DNA from: an uncultured bacterium
GTDB lineage: Bacteria > Myxococcota_A > Bradymonadia > UBA7976 > VGTA01
Direction: 5' to 3'
Assembly (NCBI GenBank): GCA_943788935.1
Contig: CALSSE010000012.1
Location: 1 to 64,000 of the forward strand
DNA length: 64,000 bases
Positions 8,595 to 18,475 of this stretch are shown here, in pieces. The translations under genes and the position numbers were made by a program. Each line of letters begins with the position of its first letter. Within the stretch, counting starts at the first letter, position 1. The notes under the pieces are model-generated. The model saw only the letters and a list, made by a program, of their open reading frames with translations. It was not told the DNA's origin and did not search any database.

Positions 8595-10223
8595 TTAGTT
8601 TCGCTTCTCTCCCTCAAAATCACCTTGGAGATAACTATTGGAGTTCGGGTCTCCCTCCCAACGACCATTCTCAATGACTTCGGCGCCAGGCATACCATCT
8701 CGGTTCACAAAGTCAGCTCGCCCCTTTATATCGAAGGTGTTGACTTCTAGCTGACCGATGAGGCGTCGAGTGAGGTCATTACCTAGCGCGGTAATGCCAT
8801 CTCGACAAGCATCAGTAGCGATATCTCGAACGCTCCCGCTGAAGAAACCAACGATCGGGATTCCGCCTACTAGGCTCGCCGCTAAGTCTCCAAACCGGTC
8901 ACAAGGTACAATCCGCGAGACGAGCTCACCGAAAGAGCGAACACCAGACCGTTGGGGGAGGATGACATTCTCTAGAAGCGCGATGATGACGACTCCGATA
9001 TTGAGATCTAGTTGATGTTCACCGATCTCTACCTCGCTCACCAATACATTGGGGTCGACAACGATACCAGTGAATTCACTCTCACTCACTGAGACGCCAA
9101 CTTCGCTTAAATTGACAATATGTTCTCCACAATTGTTTCCGCCAAACGAGGGGCAGTCTGAGCCAGACCATCGGAAAACGAGCTGCTCCCACGTATGTAC
9201 ACCGGGGATTTCACAATCAGGGCCTTGAACTTTTCCTAGTTGGAGGTTCGCTTTAATCTCTAAGTTAGTGAGCAAACTAGTGATATCGGCGATAGCATTG
9301 AGTGCACCTCGCCCCCACTCGGGGAGGTTGGCGCTACGTAATAATGAGTTAACAATATCTCTGACGACCCCTCGAAGAGCATCCCCAATGAACCCCCCCA
9401 CTCGGTCTCTGATCCAATCACCAATGAGGCCACCGGGGTCAGTGAGCGCTCGATTAATTAACTCCAAAGCGTTGAATACATCATCGCCCAAGAAACGTCC
9501 AAGCTCATAATAGTTAGTGATCGCATAGTTACCACTGAGGTCAATGATCGAGCAACGCTGAGCGGGAGGGATTGTTCGAATATCTCCATTAGGGTCTACG
9601 ATATTGGGCTGTATGACGTTGATATCGTAGACCATTGTAGTCGTGTCACTAGAGGTCATCATCAATTTGAAGTAGGTCGGGTCTGATCCAGCGTTAACAT
9701 CGATGGCAGCGACCCCGTATTGGTCTGTAGTCGCCCTCATGACGGAGAGGGTGGAGCCTCGAGGATTACTTGACTCAATATCCGAGATCTCAAACTCCAC
9801 AGCGATCCCTTGGACTGGTGCGCCTACGTTATTGACCGCGCGTACACCGATCCGTTTAGACTCGTTGACGTAGACATAATATTTGCCACGCCCCTCTTGT
9901 GTAAGATAGCTCCTCGTCTGCTCTTCGATGATTGAATCATCAACGTTCAATAGCTCTTCCATGGTAGGCATTGCGCCGTTTGCTGCAACATAATCATTGT
10001 AGGCGGAAGGGTCAGCGATCGCGCAAGTGCCATCAGTGAGTGTTAACTCAGGAGGACATTCATTATTTGGCATCATCTCGACGCTAGGTGGAGTATTTAC
10101 CTCTGTCTCGCCTGTATCGCCGACAAGTCCACTGGGGCCCGCACAGCCTAAGGCGAGAAAAAGTATCGATAGCGCCTGTAAACTTCTCCTCATTGTGTCA
10201 TGAGGAATAAATGTAGAGAGCAT
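8595..10223 (-). CDS. Lipoprotein with Ig-like domain, function unknown
   Basis: The frame opens at 10313, but ATG 10223 (AGGCG upstream) or ATG 10193 directly precedes a lipoprotein signal with lipobox LALGC, so I use 10223. The mature protein has a short acidic start. From about residues 90 to 190 (numbered from 10223) it has a beta-rich segment resembling a bacterial Ig-like domain (YYVYVNESKRIGVRAVNN, then GVAAIDVNAG). The C-terminal two thirds has amphipathic helices and beta strands that I do not recognise, though lipid-binding BPI-like folds of this lineage look similar. A lipid-anchored periplasmic or outer-membrane location is likely. It lies between rpsT and grpE and is divergent from grpE. 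Confidence 0.75.
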   Translation of the reverse strand: MLSTFIPHDTMRRSLQALSILFLALGCAGPSGLVGDTGETEVNTPPSVEMMPNNECPPELTLTDGTCAIADPSAYNDYVAANGAMPTMEELLNVDDSIIEEQTRSYLTQEGRGKYYVYVNESKRIGVRAVNNVGAPVQGIAVEFEISDIESSNPRGSTLSVMRATTDQYGVAAIDVNAGSDPTYFKLMMTSSDTTTMVYDINVIQPNIVDPNGDIRTIPPAQRCSIIDLSGNYAITNYYELGRFLGDDVFNALELINRALTDPGGLIGDWIRDRVGGFIGDALRGVVRDIVNSLLRSANLPEWGRGALNAIADITSLLTNLEIKANLQLGKVQGPDCEIPGVHTWEQLVFRWSGSDCPSFGGNNCGEHIVNLSEVGVSVSESEFTGIVVDPNVLVSEVEIGEHQLDLNIGVVIIALLENVILPQRSGVRSFGELVSRIVPCDRFGDLAASLVGGIPIVGFFSGSVRDIATDACRDGITALGNDLTRRLIGQLEVNTFDIKGRADFVNRDGMPGAEVIENGRWEGDPNSNSYLQGDFEGEKRN

Positions 10224-10462
10224 GGTGAGACGCCTTTCTAAGAACAAGGATCTAACATAAATAATTATTATAGTATGGCCCGATAGCGCCATACAAAGCG
10301 CAAAGAGATACACGTCGTTAAGTTTACTCTGTAACCTGCGTGTACTTCAACCAAAGATTATCCAATTGTTATGGATCCATCGATTCAATCGATCTTATCA
10401 TCGGAGAGGAGGAATCGAGGAGACTCTGAGCTTAGGATCATCAGATATCTCAGTGAGAGATA

Positions 10463-10491
10463 TTGACAAAAGAGTATGTGGTGAACATATA
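10463..10491 (+). promoter_or_regulatory. Candidate sigma-70-like promoter for the grpE operon
   Basis: A perfect TTGACA at 10463-10468 is followed after 17 bases by CATATA at 10486-10491. The -10 box is weak (three of six matches). It would give a leader of about 100 bases before grpE. Confidence 0.3.
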
Positions 10492-10587
10492 GGTTCGGTG
10501 AACTATTAATCTCACCATTAGATATAGTCTTCATATTACATACCATCAGATGCAGTCATCTGAAGACAAATATCGCTTCATGCCATT

Positions 10588-10593
10588 AGGAGG
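10588..10593 (+). promoter_or_regulatory. Ribosome binding site of grpE
   Basis: A perfect AGGAGG lies six bases before ATG 10600 and fixes the grpE start. Confidence 0.85.
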
Positions 10594-10599
10594 TTTTCC

Positions 10600-11253
10600 A
10601 TGTCAGATCAAAAGAGAGAGCCAACAGTCGACAAAGATGAATTATTAGACGAGCATAACACCCCACTGTCTCCTGACTTGGAGGCTGCTTTAAAAGATGC
10701 TGAAGCTCATGCTGAGGGGATCGAATCCCATAAGCCAGAGCCTCTAAAGAATGAGACAGGCGAACCTGAAGCAGATGAGATCAAAGCGCTCCAAGATGAA
10801 CTGAGCCAAGCTCAGGCACAGATCTCTGAGCTTCGAGAAGGGATGCTCAGAGCGCGCGCTGATCTAGAGAATGCTCGGAGACGCTTCGAAAGAGAGCAAA
10901 AAGATAGTCAGCTCTATGCCGGAGAGAGAGTACTCAAGTCATTGATCCCGATCGTTGATGATTTAGATAGAACTCTAGAGAATATTCCTGAAGATTTAGC
11001 GGAGGATCACAGCCTTGTCTCGGGCGTGAATATGGTTCACCGTAAGTTCTTGCAAGCGCTAGAGTCACAAGGCGCGAAAAGTTTTTACCCTCTTAACGAG
11101 GTTTTTGACCCTACAAATCATGAAGCCCTCATGGAAGCCCCTTCAGAAGAGGCTGAACCAGGTCAGATTATACAGGTCTTTCAGAGAGGTTGGAACCTTA
11201 GTGATCGACTGCTTAGACCGGCAAAAGTGATCATCGCTAAATCACCGAGTTAA
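10600..11253 (+). CDS. grpE: Nucleotide exchange factor GrpE
   Basis: This 217-residue protein has an acidic, disordered N-terminus, a long coiled coil (about residues 65-115, containing RARADLENARRRFERE) and the C-terminal beta domain with FDPTNHEALMEAPS and GWNLSDRLLRPAKVIIAKS, the GrpE signature. GrpE releases ADP from DnaK and so drives its substrate cycle in the cytoplasm. It is first in a grpE-dnaK-dnaJ cluster; dnaK follows after 88 bp. No hrcA repressor gene is present beside it. Confidence 0.96.
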   Translation: MSDQKREPTVDKDELLDEHNTPLSPDLEAALKDAEAHAEGIESHKPEPLKNETGEPEADEIKALQDELSQAQAQISELREGMLRARADLENARRRFEREQKDSQLYAGERVLKSLIPIVDDLDRTLENIPEDLAEDHSLVSGVNMVHRKFLQALESQGAKSFYPLNEVFDPTNHEALMEAPSEEAEPGQIIQVFQRGWNLSDRLLRPAKVIIAKSPS

Positions 11254-11341
11254 GTCACCGGTTTGAGAGGTTCTCCTTGACTTGTGAATGGAATCTACCC
11301 AAAATATATAAGCCTCATAGATCACGTTTGGAGAGGACAAG

Positions 11342-13258
11342 ATGATTATTGGGATCGACCTGGGTACTACCAACTCATGTGTTGCCTTTGTAGAAGGTGA
11401 TACACCCGTTGTCATTCCCAACCAAGAAGGGAGTCGCACAACCCCATCCACCATCGCTTTCACTCAAGACGGAGAGCTACTCGTAGGACAGATCGCAAAG
11501 AGACAAGCGATTACTAATCCCGAGAATACGGTCTTTGCGGCTAAGCGTCTGATCGGACGTAAGGTAGAGAGTGAAGAGGTACAAACTTACCTCTCTCGTC
11601 TCCCTTATCAGATCGCCGCCGCCGACAACGGGGACACAAGAGTGAGGCTTCATAAGAAGGACTACAGTCCTGCTCAACTATCGAGCTTTATTCTTACCAA
11701 AATGAGAGAAGTCGCCGAATCTTATATTGGTGAGGAAATTAACGAAGCTGTGATCACTGTCCCAGCTTACTTTAATGACCTCCAAAGGCAGGCGACGAAA
11801 GACGCTGGGCGCATAGCGGGCTTAGAGGTACTGAGGATCATCAACGAGCCGACCGCCGCGGCCCTCGCTTATGGACTTAATCGAAATCAAATGGAGCTCA
11901 TCGCTGTCTATGATCTCGGTGGAGGAACCTTCGATATCTCTATATTAGAGTTGTCTGACGGCGTCTTTGAAGTTCGCTCTACGAGTGGTGATACATATCT
12001 CGGTGGTGAGGACTTTGACTTTTGCATCATCGATCACCTACTGACTGTGTTTTATGAAGAGCACGGCATTGACTTGAGCTCCGATAATATGGTTTTGCAG
12101 CGTCTAAAAGAAGCAGCAGAGAAGGCTAAGCATGAGTTGAGCTCTGCCTTAGAGACGGAAATTAATATTCCCTTCATCACCGCCGACGAGAGCGGACCAA
12201 AGCATCTGAGTGTACCTCTCACTCGCAGACAGTTTGAAGAGATGACGCACCCACTCGTTGAGCGCTCGATCGAGCCCTGTCGGATTGCGTTAGAAGACGC
12301 TGGCGTCACTGTATCTGAAGTTGATGCGATTCTACTCGTTGGCGGGATGACTCGAATGCCACGAGTACAACAGAGAGTAGAAGAGTTCTTTGGTAAAGCA
12401 CCGACTAAAGGTCTAAATCCTGATGAAGTCGTCGCCTTGGGAGCAGCCATACAAGGGGGGGTAATCGATGGTCAGGTAGATGACGTAGTCCTCCTCGATG
12501 TCACTCCTCTGTCTCTCGGTGTAGAAACTCAAGGAGGGGTGATGACTAAGATCATCGAGAAGAACACTACCATCCCCTTCTCGGCGGCGAACATCTTCAG
12601 TACTGCTGTTGATAATCAACCCTTTGTCACGGTTCACGTACTCCAAGGTGAGCGTCCTCTCGCTCAGGACAATCGCTCTCTTGCTCGCTTTAATCTCTTG
12701 GGGATTCCTCCAGCCCCTCGTGGTGTTCCAGAGATTCAGGTCAGCTTTGAGATAGACGCCAATGGTATACTAAACGTCAGCGCCACTGATCTCGGTACCG
12801 GTCGTCAGCAACAGGTAGAGGTGCGAGCCTCAGGGGGTCTGAGCGAGTTTGATATTCAGCAAATGATCCAAGAGGCGGCGAGTCATCATGCTAAAGATGA
12901 TCTTCGTAAGCAGCTCGTAGCTCTTAAGAATAAGGCAGAGGGTCTAATATACTCTACTGAGAGTTCTCTTCGAGAGTATGCTCAAGTGTTATCACCTCTT
13001 GATATCGAAGAGATTCAACGAGATGTAGACCTCCTGCGAGATACCCTAGAGAGTCAAGATCCTGAAGAGCTTGAGTTAGCTTCTCAAAATCTAGAGCAGA
13101 GCGCTTATCGTATTTCAGAGTTGATTTATCAGCAAGCTCTTAACGCAGCTGAGGAGAGCTTATCAGGTGAGAGCATTGCTGAGGAGAGCCTGTCTGGAAG
13201 CATAGGAGATCAGGGCTTGTCATCGGTCAATTACTCACCTCAGGATGAGGGGGGCTGA
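11342..13258 (+). CDS. dnaK: Chaperone protein DnaK (Hsp70)
   Basis: This 638-residue protein has the normal DnaK length. The N-terminal ATPase has [44 protein letters not shown] and [10 protein letters not shown]. The interdomain linker [15 protein letters not shown], the beta-sandwich substrate domain and a helical lid follow. The tail is Ser/Glu/Gly-rich and ends in EGG rather than the frequent acidic EEV-type end. GAGAGGA lies just before the start. It works with GrpE before it and DnaJ 23 bp after it in protein folding. Confidence 0.98.
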   Translation: MIIGIDLGTTNSCVAFVEGDTPVVIPNQEGSRTTPSTIAFTQDGELLVGQIAKRQAITNPENTVFAAKRLIGRKVESEEVQTYLSRLPYQIAAADNGDTRVRLHKKDYSPAQLSSFILTKMREVAESYIGEEINEAVITVPAYFNDLQRQATKDAGRIAGLEVLRIINEPTAAALAYGLNRNQMELIAVYDLGGGTFDISILELSDGVFEVRSTSGDTYLGGEDFDFCIIDHLLTVFYEEHGIDLSSDNMVLQRLKEAAEKAKHELSSALETEINIPFITADESGPKHLSVPLTRRQFEEMTHPLVERSIEPCRIALEDAGVTVSEVDAILLVGGMTRMPRVQQRVEEFFGKAPTKGLNPDEVVALGAAIQGGVIDGQVDDVVLLDVTPLSLGVETQGGVMTKIIEKNTTIPFSAANIFSTAVDNQPFVTVHVLQGERPLAQDNRSLARFNLLGIPPAPRGVPEIQVSFEIDANGILNVSATDLGTGRQQQVEVRASGGLSEFDIQQMIQEAASHHAKDDLRKQLVALKNKAEGLIYSTESSLREYAQVLSPLDIEEIQRDVDLLRDTLESQDPEELELASQNLEQSAYRISELIYQQALNAAEESLSGESIAEESLSGSIGDQGLSSVNYSPQDEGG

Positions 13259-13281
13259 GAGACTCATGAACGGAGCGTTGG

Positions 13282-14427
13282 GTGACTAGATCTTCTAGAG
13301 GTGATGGGGATTACTACGCTACGTTAGAAGTAGATCGCTCGGCGAGCGCTGAAGAGATTAAGAAGAGCTTCAGGCGTCTCGCCCTCGCCTACCATCCGGA
13401 CCGTAACGACTCGTCCGATGCTGAAGCGAAGTTTAAACAGATTAATGAAGCGTATGCCGTATTATCCGATCCTGAGAAACGTCAACGCTATGATCGATAT
13501 GGTCGTTCTGATTCAGTGAGTGACCCCTTTCAGAGTGGGGGAGTGAACGCCAACGACTTAAAAGATATATTTGGTGATGACCTGTTTCAGAGCCTCTTCT
13601 CTACATTGTTTGGAGGAGGACAGTCGCGTCGGGCTGCCCCGCCAAAAGAACTAAGAGCGAAAGTGAGTGTCACTTTAGAAGAGGTGCTAAGTGGCGTAGA
13701 GCGCGAGGTAAAAGTGAAACGTCATGGAGCCTGTGAATCATGCCAAGGATCCGGTGCTGAAGGTGGACGGAAACGACCCTGTTCCCGCTGTAAAGGCCGG
13801 GGGCAAGTAAGCGTTAACAGGGGGTTTATTGTGCTCGCTCAGCCTTGTCCTGACTGTAGAGGTAAAGGAGTCGACCCAGCGGCGAGCTGTCGCCCTTGTC
13901 AAGGCCAAGGGGTCAAGATGAGCGAGGCAATGATCAAGGTCAATATCCCCGCAGGAGTAGATGTTGGTTACTTACTCAGAGTAAGAGGAGAGGGGCACGC
14001 GAGCCTCGGTCACCCTCAGAGGAGTGATCTGATTTTTGAGGTAGACATAGAGTCTCATCAAGACTTTGACCGAGAGGGTGTACACTTGAGCTGTCAAGCT
14101 TTAGCTCCTCTAGATTTACTCGCGCTTGGCGGAACGCTCAGCGTCCCTTTACTAGGCAGCGGCAAAGCACAAGTGAAGATCCCTCCGGGAACATCTTCGG
14201 GGCAGGCGCTGAGGCTTAAACGTAAAGGTCTCCCTCAAGTAGGTAGCTCTCAAGTAGGTGATCTCTTTGTCTATGTGGAGGTAGAGGTCCCAAAAGTTCT
14301 CACGGCGGCGGAGCGTGAGCTGCTCGTCGCTTGGCGTTCGCTCCGAGAGAACACTGACTCTGCTGATGAACCCCTTGAAGGAGATGAGGGTCTGTTAAGC
14401 CAAGTCAAGAGGTTGTTTAAGCGATAA
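13282..14427 (+). CDS. dnaJ: Chaperone protein DnaJ (Hsp40)
   Basis: The start is GTG at 13282; the nearby ATG at 13265 is in a frame that closes at once. The J domain occupies about residues 10-75, with the HPD motif in AYHPDRND. A Phe/Gly linker follows, then four zinc-binding CxxCxGxG motifs ([32 protein letters not shown]) and the C-terminal substrate-binding domains. All hallmarks of a full class I DnaJ are present. It stimulates DnaK ATPase and is third in the chaperone cluster. The 3' end is 9 bp from the convergent MoxR gene, and short inverted repeats around 14419-14445 could serve both as terminator. Confidence 0.95.
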   Translation: MTRSSRGDGDYYATLEVDRSASAEEIKKSFRRLALAYHPDRNDSSDAEAKFKQINEAYAVLSDPEKRQRYDRYGRSDSVSDPFQSGGVNANDLKDIFGDDLFQSLFSTLFGGGQSRRAAPPKELRAKVSVTLEEVLSGVEREVKVKRHGACESCQGSGAEGGRKRPCSRCKGRGQVSVNRGFIVLAQPCPDCRGKGVDPAASCRPCQGQGVKMSEAMIKVNIPAGVDVGYLLRVRGEGHASLGHPQRSDLIFEVDIESHQDFDREGVHLSCQALAPLDLLALGGTLSVPLLGSGKAQVKIPPGTSSGQALRLKRKGLPQVGSSQVGDLFVYVEVEVPKVLTAAERELLVAWRSLRENTDSADEPLEGDEGLLSQVKRLFKR

Positions 14428-14436
14428 GAGGAGCGC

Positions 14437-15432
14437 TTATCTTGGGAGAGCGAGCTGGTCGAGGAGCGCTTGCAGATAGCTCTCTCGTGAAGCGCGACTC
14501 TGTTGAGTTGTCTTTGGCCAAACTCGATGGGCGAGCGCGGGTAGAGCGAGCGCATGAACATCCTCAGGAATGACAAAGCCGCGATTATGGAGGAGCGCTC
14601 TCGCTTGGCAGAGCTTCAGCCAGCTCAGCGCGCCTCGGGTGCTGACTCCTAAACTTAACTCTGGATCTTGACGAGTATGACGAGCAAATAAAACGATATA
14701 GTCGACGAGATCGGAACTGACTTGGATACCCTCCCTTATCCTCATTACCCCTCGCCAGAGCTCTAATCGTCTTTGCTCTTCGACGAGGTCAATCGACTCA
14801 TCTTGCCGACTCTCTGGTGAGCGCTTAGATTTTTGAAGCAGGACATCTCGCTCATCATTAGATTCCAAATAACCGAGACTAAGAGACAGAGCGAAGCGAT
14901 CGAGCTGACTTTCAGGGAGCCTGAAAGTCCCCCCAAAGCGTTGAGGGTTCTGAGTCGCGATCACCCAAAAGGGGTCAGGGAGGGCGCGAGTCTCGCGGTC
15001 AGTGGTGACTTGTCGCTCTTCCATCGCTTCTAGTAAACTTGACTGAGCTTTAGGAGTAGCTCTGTTTAGCTCATCGGCGAGGAGCACATGGCTAAATATT
15101 GGTCCCGGCTGAAAGTTAAACTTACCTTCTCCTGGATGATAAACATTGACTCCAGTCAAGTCACTCGGCAATAAGTCAGCAGTGCACTGAACTCGTTGAA
15201 AGTTTCCTCCCAAAGCTGTAGACAGCGCACGAGCGAGCGTTGTCTTTCCAACGCCGGGTACATCTTCGATTAAGAGATGACCCTCAGTGATCGCTCCTAG
15301 TAACGCTAATTCAATTTTATCTCGCTTTCCTCTGACGTGTGTTTCGATCTCTGCGACCAACGTACTCAAAGCCTCTTGAAAGCGAGCGATCTCTTCTTCT
15401 GAGGTCAGTTTCGGCTCTATAGCGTCTATCAT
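14437..15432 (-). CDS. MoxR-family AAA+ ATPase
   Basis: This 331-residue protein shows the MoxR pattern: Walker A DVPGVGKTTLARAL, Walker B HVLLADELNRATPKAQ, the ATQNP sensor segment and the C-terminal lid with VSTRGALSWLKLCQARAL. MoxR ATPases act as chaperones that activate or assemble partner proteins, often VWA-domain proteins encoded next door. Here no DUF58 or VWA gene adjoins it: dnaJ is convergent and topA divergent. That isolation is unusual for the family, so its client cannot be read from context. Confidence 0.92.
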   Translation of the reverse strand: MIDAIEPKLTSEEEIARFQEALSTLVAEIETHVRGKRDKIELALLGAITEGHLLIEDVPGVGKTTLARALSTALGGNFQRVQCTADLLPSDLTGVNVYHPGEGKFNFQPGPIFSHVLLADELNRATPKAQSSLLEAMEERQVTTDRETRALPDPFWVIATQNPQRFGGTFRLPESQLDRFALSLSLGYLESNDERDVLLQKSKRSPESRQDESIDLVEEQRRLELWRGVMRIREGIQVSSDLVDYIVLFARHTRQDPELSLGVSTRGALSWLKLCQARALLHNRGFVIPEDVHALALPALAHRVWPKTTQQSRASRESYLQALLDQLALPR

Positions 15433-15595
15433 TGATTATCCTTAAGTGACCTCTTGTGTATCTCTATTTTATATTTGTAATTTCGTCTTAAAAGTACATT
15501 TTGTGACTTTGAGAGTGTTTCATGATTGCGTAGTCAGTCAAGTAAGATATTGATCTCTACACCAACCTAATAGCCCATTCGATAAAGGAATCGCC
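15433..15595. promoter_or_regulatory. Divergent promoter region between moxR and topA
   Basis: This 163-bp AT-rich gap holds both promoters. AAGGAA lies just before the TTG start of topA. No other clear element was seen. Confidence 0.4.
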
Positions 15596-18331
15596 TTGAA
15601 CACCCCTCGCGCCAAAGCCCTTGTCATTGTAGAGTCTCCGACTAAAGCTAAAACGATCCGTAAATTCCTAGGGGATCAATATATTGTTGAGGCATCTATG
15701 GGTCACGTCAGAGATCTACCCTCGTCAGCGACAGAGATCCCCACGAAATATAAAAAAGAGTCTTGGGCACGCATCGGTGTGAATGTTGATGACAACTTTC
15801 AGCCTCTCTACGTTATCCCCGCGGATAAAAAATCTCAGATTAAAGATTTGAAGGCTCAACTCAAAACAGTCGATGAGCTCTATATCGCTACTGATGAAGA
15901 TCGAGAGGGTGAGTCAATCGGTTGGCATCTTATTGAGGTACTAAAACCTAAAGTACCCGTGAAGAGGATGGTGTTTCATGAGATCACTGAGAGGGCCATT
16001 ATGGATGCGATCGCTCATCCTCGAGATCTCGACCAAAACCTCGTCCAAGCCCAAGAGACGAGAAGAGTACTCGATCGACTTGTTGGCTATATGGTCTCTC
16101 CTCAACTCTGGAAGAAAGTAGCTTCGAAGCTCTCAGCGGGTCGGGTACAGAGCGCAGCTGTAAAACTTCTCGTAGAACGAGAGCGAGAGCGAATGAGATT
16201 TCATAGCGGGGAGTGGTGGGATATTGCCGCTGATGTCAAGATGGCGTCTGATCTCAATCATCAAGAACGCGCTGAGCACGACTCTGATTCTCTAGGGGGA
16301 CAAGGGAGAGTATTTAGCGCACAATTGATCGAGGTGAGCAACGTAGGGATCGCTCAAGGTTCTCACTTTGACTCGAAGACCGGGATGCTAGATTCGACTT
16401 ATGGAGATCGAGTGACACTCCTCGACCAACAGAAGAGCGAAGCGTTGGTGAAGCTGCTTCTTGAAACTCCTACTCTCAAGGTCAATTCTGTTGAGCGACG
16501 AGAGAGTAAAAAGAGACCTTTACCACCCTTTATCACCTCAACTCTCCAACAAGCGGCGAACCGTCGGTTAGGGTGGGGGACTAGCGTAACCATGAGAGTT
16601 GCACAGCGACTCTATGAAAGTGGCTTTATCACCTACATGAGAACGGATGCACCCGCTTTAGCGCGAGAGGCTGTGGTGGGTATCAGAGCTGCGATTGAGC
16701 GTTCTTATGGGGCGAATCATTTACCGACCAAGCCCAATGTATATCGCGCCAAGGCTAAAAATGCCCAAGAGGCACATGAGGCGATCCGACCCGCGGGTAC
16801 GGAGATGAAAACGGCGAGTCAGCTTGGGTTGAGTGGTCAGGAGGAGAAGCTCTATACTCTCATTTGGCGGAGAACTATGGCTTGTCAAATGAGCCATGCA
16901 GAGATCTCTTATACCACAGTAAAGTTGATCTCAGAGACTCAGCCTCAGCTCCTCTTTAGATCAGCGGGTCGAGAGGTGATCAAGCCTGGGTTTATGCTCG
17001 CTTATGAGATTAAGGATGAGGATGAAAAGCAGCTACCTGCCCTCACAGAGGGACAGTCTCTGAGTCTAAGCCATGCTCAGGCCCTAAAGCATTTGACAAA
17101 GTCACCTGCTCGATACACTGAGGCCTCTCTCGTCAAATCTCTTGAGCAAGAAGGGGTGGGGAGACCGAGTACATATGCGAGTATCATCGACACCATTCAA
17201 AAACGAGGTTATGTGCTCCAAAATGGGAGACAGCTCACGCCTACTTTCACCGGAGTGGCGGTGACTCAGCTCTTAGAGAGCGCTTTCAGCGACGTCGTTG
17301 ACCCTGAATTTACAGCGTCTATGGAGCAATGGCTCGATGGTATCGCGAGCGGCGGAGGAGGGATTGAGTTCTTAAAGAGCTTCTACCAAAACCAACTGAT
17401 AGAGGGTATTAGTCGCAGTGAACAGCTTGACCCGAGAGAGGTTTGCGCTGTACGAGGAGATCATTTCCCCGACCATGAGGTGAGAGTAGGGCGATTCGGA
17501 CCATTTATTGAGTACCAGAATACAGAGGGAGAGCGAACGACGCTCTCTTTACCCAAGGATCTATGTCCTGATGAGGTGACAGATGCTTGGATCACCGAGC
17601 GAATCGCTCAAGCAGAGCAGGGTGAGGTCCCCATCGGTCTGCATCCAATGCTTGCTGAACCCATCTTTATTCGAGAGGGGCGTTTTGGAACTTATCTTCA
17701 ACTCGGTGATGGCGACAAGCCCAAGCGATCAAGTCTCCCTAAAGGGCTGAGCGTAGAAGAGCTCACTATAGAGCGCGCAGCCTTTCTGCTTGATTTACCT
17801 AAATCGGTTGGTGTTCATCCTGAAACAGGAGAAGAGTTCTTCATCAATTTAGGTCGTTATGGCGCGTATGTTCAACATCAAAAAACATACGCTTCACTAC
17901 CCAATGACCTCGCATTATTTACCGTTGATGCGGAGGAAGCTCTACGGCTCTTGAAAGAAAGAGAAGAGAGTGGAGGTCGTGGTGGACGACGAGGACAGTC
18001 GGTCTTGAAGGAGCTCGGTGAGCATCCCGATGGAGGTGAGATTAAGGTCTTTGAAGGCCGTTATGGGCCGTACATCAAGCATGGCAAGGTGAACGCTTCA
18101 TTACCTAAGGGGACTGAGGTAGAGAGCCTCACACTTGAACAAGCGATTGAGCTGATCGCCAAGAAGGCCACAGCTAAAAAGCCAGCCAAGAAGGCAGCGA
18201 CCAAGAAGGCAGCGACCAAGAAGGCAGCGACCAAGAAGGCAGCGACCAAGAAGGCAGCGACCAAGAAGACAGCGACCAAGAAGACAGCGACCAAGAAGGC
18301 AGCGACCAAGAAGGATACAGGAGAAGGGTAA
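15596..18331 (+). CDS. topA: DNA topoisomerase I (type IA)
   Basis: The start is TTG at 15596 behind AAGGAA. This 911-residue enzyme relaxes negative supercoils. The Toprim domain is at the N-terminus ([13 protein letters not shown], then the acidic DEDREGE triad). The catalytic Tyr is residue 347 in [13 protein letters not shown]. The strand-passage core follows ([22 protein letters not shown]). Instead of four-Cys zinc fingers, the C-terminus has repeated glycine/aromatic modules ([55 protein letters not shown]), the zinc-free topo C-terminal repeat type. The last 50 or so residues are a Lys/Ala/Thr tail, probably DNA binding, encoded by a 15-bp repeat. Confidence 0.97.
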   Translation: MNTPRAKALVIVESPTKAKTIRKFLGDQYIVEASMGHVRDLPSSATEIPTKYKKESWARIGVNVDDNFQPLYVIPADKKSQIKDLKAQLKTVDELYIATDEDREGESIGWHLIEVLKPKVPVKRMVFHEITERAIMDAIAHPRDLDQNLVQAQETRRVLDRLVGYMVSPQLWKKVASKLSAGRVQSAAVKLLVERERERMRFHSGEWWDIAADVKMASDLNHQERAEHDSDSLGGQGRVFSAQLIEVSNVGIAQGSHFDSKTGMLDSTYGDRVTLLDQQKSEALVKLLLETPTLKVNSVERRESKKRPLPPFITSTLQQAANRRLGWGTSVTMRVAQRLYESGFITYMRTDAPALAREAVVGIRAAIERSYGANHLPTKPNVYRAKAKNAQEAHEAIRPAGTEMKTASQLGLSGQEEKLYTLIWRRTMACQMSHAEISYTTVKLISETQPQLLFRSAGREVIKPGFMLAYEIKDEDEKQLPALTEGQSLSLSHAQALKHLTKSPARYTEASLVKSLEQEGVGRPSTYASIIDTIQKRGYVLQNGRQLTPTFTGVAVTQLLESAFSDVVDPEFTASMEQWLDGIASGGGGIEFLKSFYQNQLIEGISRSEQLDPREVCAVRGDHFPDHEVRVGRFGPFIEYQNTEGERTTLSLPKDLCPDEVTDAWITERIAQAEQGEVPIGLHPMLAEPIFIREGRFGTYLQLGDGDKPKRSSLPKGLSVEELTIERAAFLLDLPKSVGVHPETGEEFFINLGRYGAYVQHQKTYASLPNDLALFTVDAEEALRLLKEREESGGRGGRRGQSVLKELGEHPDGGEIKVFEGRYGPYIKHGKVNASLPKGTEVESLTLEQAIELIAKKATAKKPAKKAATKKAATKKAATKKAATKKAATKKTATKKTATKKAATKKDTGEG
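18194..18313 (+). repeat. 15-bp in-frame tandem repeat encoding the topA basic tail
   Basis: Eight units of GCAGCGACCAAGAAG or the ACA-starting variant encode AATKK or TATKK. The unit is a multiple of three, so gain or loss of copies keeps the frame. Near identity at DNA level indicates recent expansion. Confidence 0.95.
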
Positions 18332-18351
18332 AGGGCTGTTGAAATTAAATA

Positions 18352-18372
18352 AGGTAAATCGGGTATTTACCT
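18352..18372. terminator. Hairpin between topA and the moaC fusion gene
   Basis: A perfect 8-bp inverted repeat, AGGTAAAT and ATTTACCT, flanks a 5-base loop 20 bp after the topA stop. No T run follows, so it may be a weak terminator or an operator for the downstream gene. Confidence 0.35.
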
Positions 18373-18475
18373 GTTAATGTCGTCAGTAGGTTTTGTCGCA
18401 TACACACTTTGAGTATTTAGACTTCATCTTGTTAGATTTACCCTCGATAAAGGTGAAGTGAGAGGAAAGTTATTG

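Larger units (their letters stand above)
10224..10599. other. Divergent intergenic region upstream of grpE
   Basis: This 376-bp AT-rich gap carries the promoter of the grpE-dnaK-dnaJ cluster and that of the divergent lipoprotein. I looked for a CIRCE element (TTAGCACTC and its mirror) and a sigma-32 type promoter and saw neither. Confidence 0.5.

Noticed and set aside
10224..10599. CIRCE element or sigma-32 promoter before the grpE cluster
   Set aside because: No TTAGCACTC inverted pair and no CTTGAAA/CCCCAT pair were found on inspection.
18332..18475. Molybdenum-cofactor riboswitch before the MoaC fusion gene
   Set aside because: The leader is too short and only a simple 8-bp hairpin is visible, with no multi-stem pattern.
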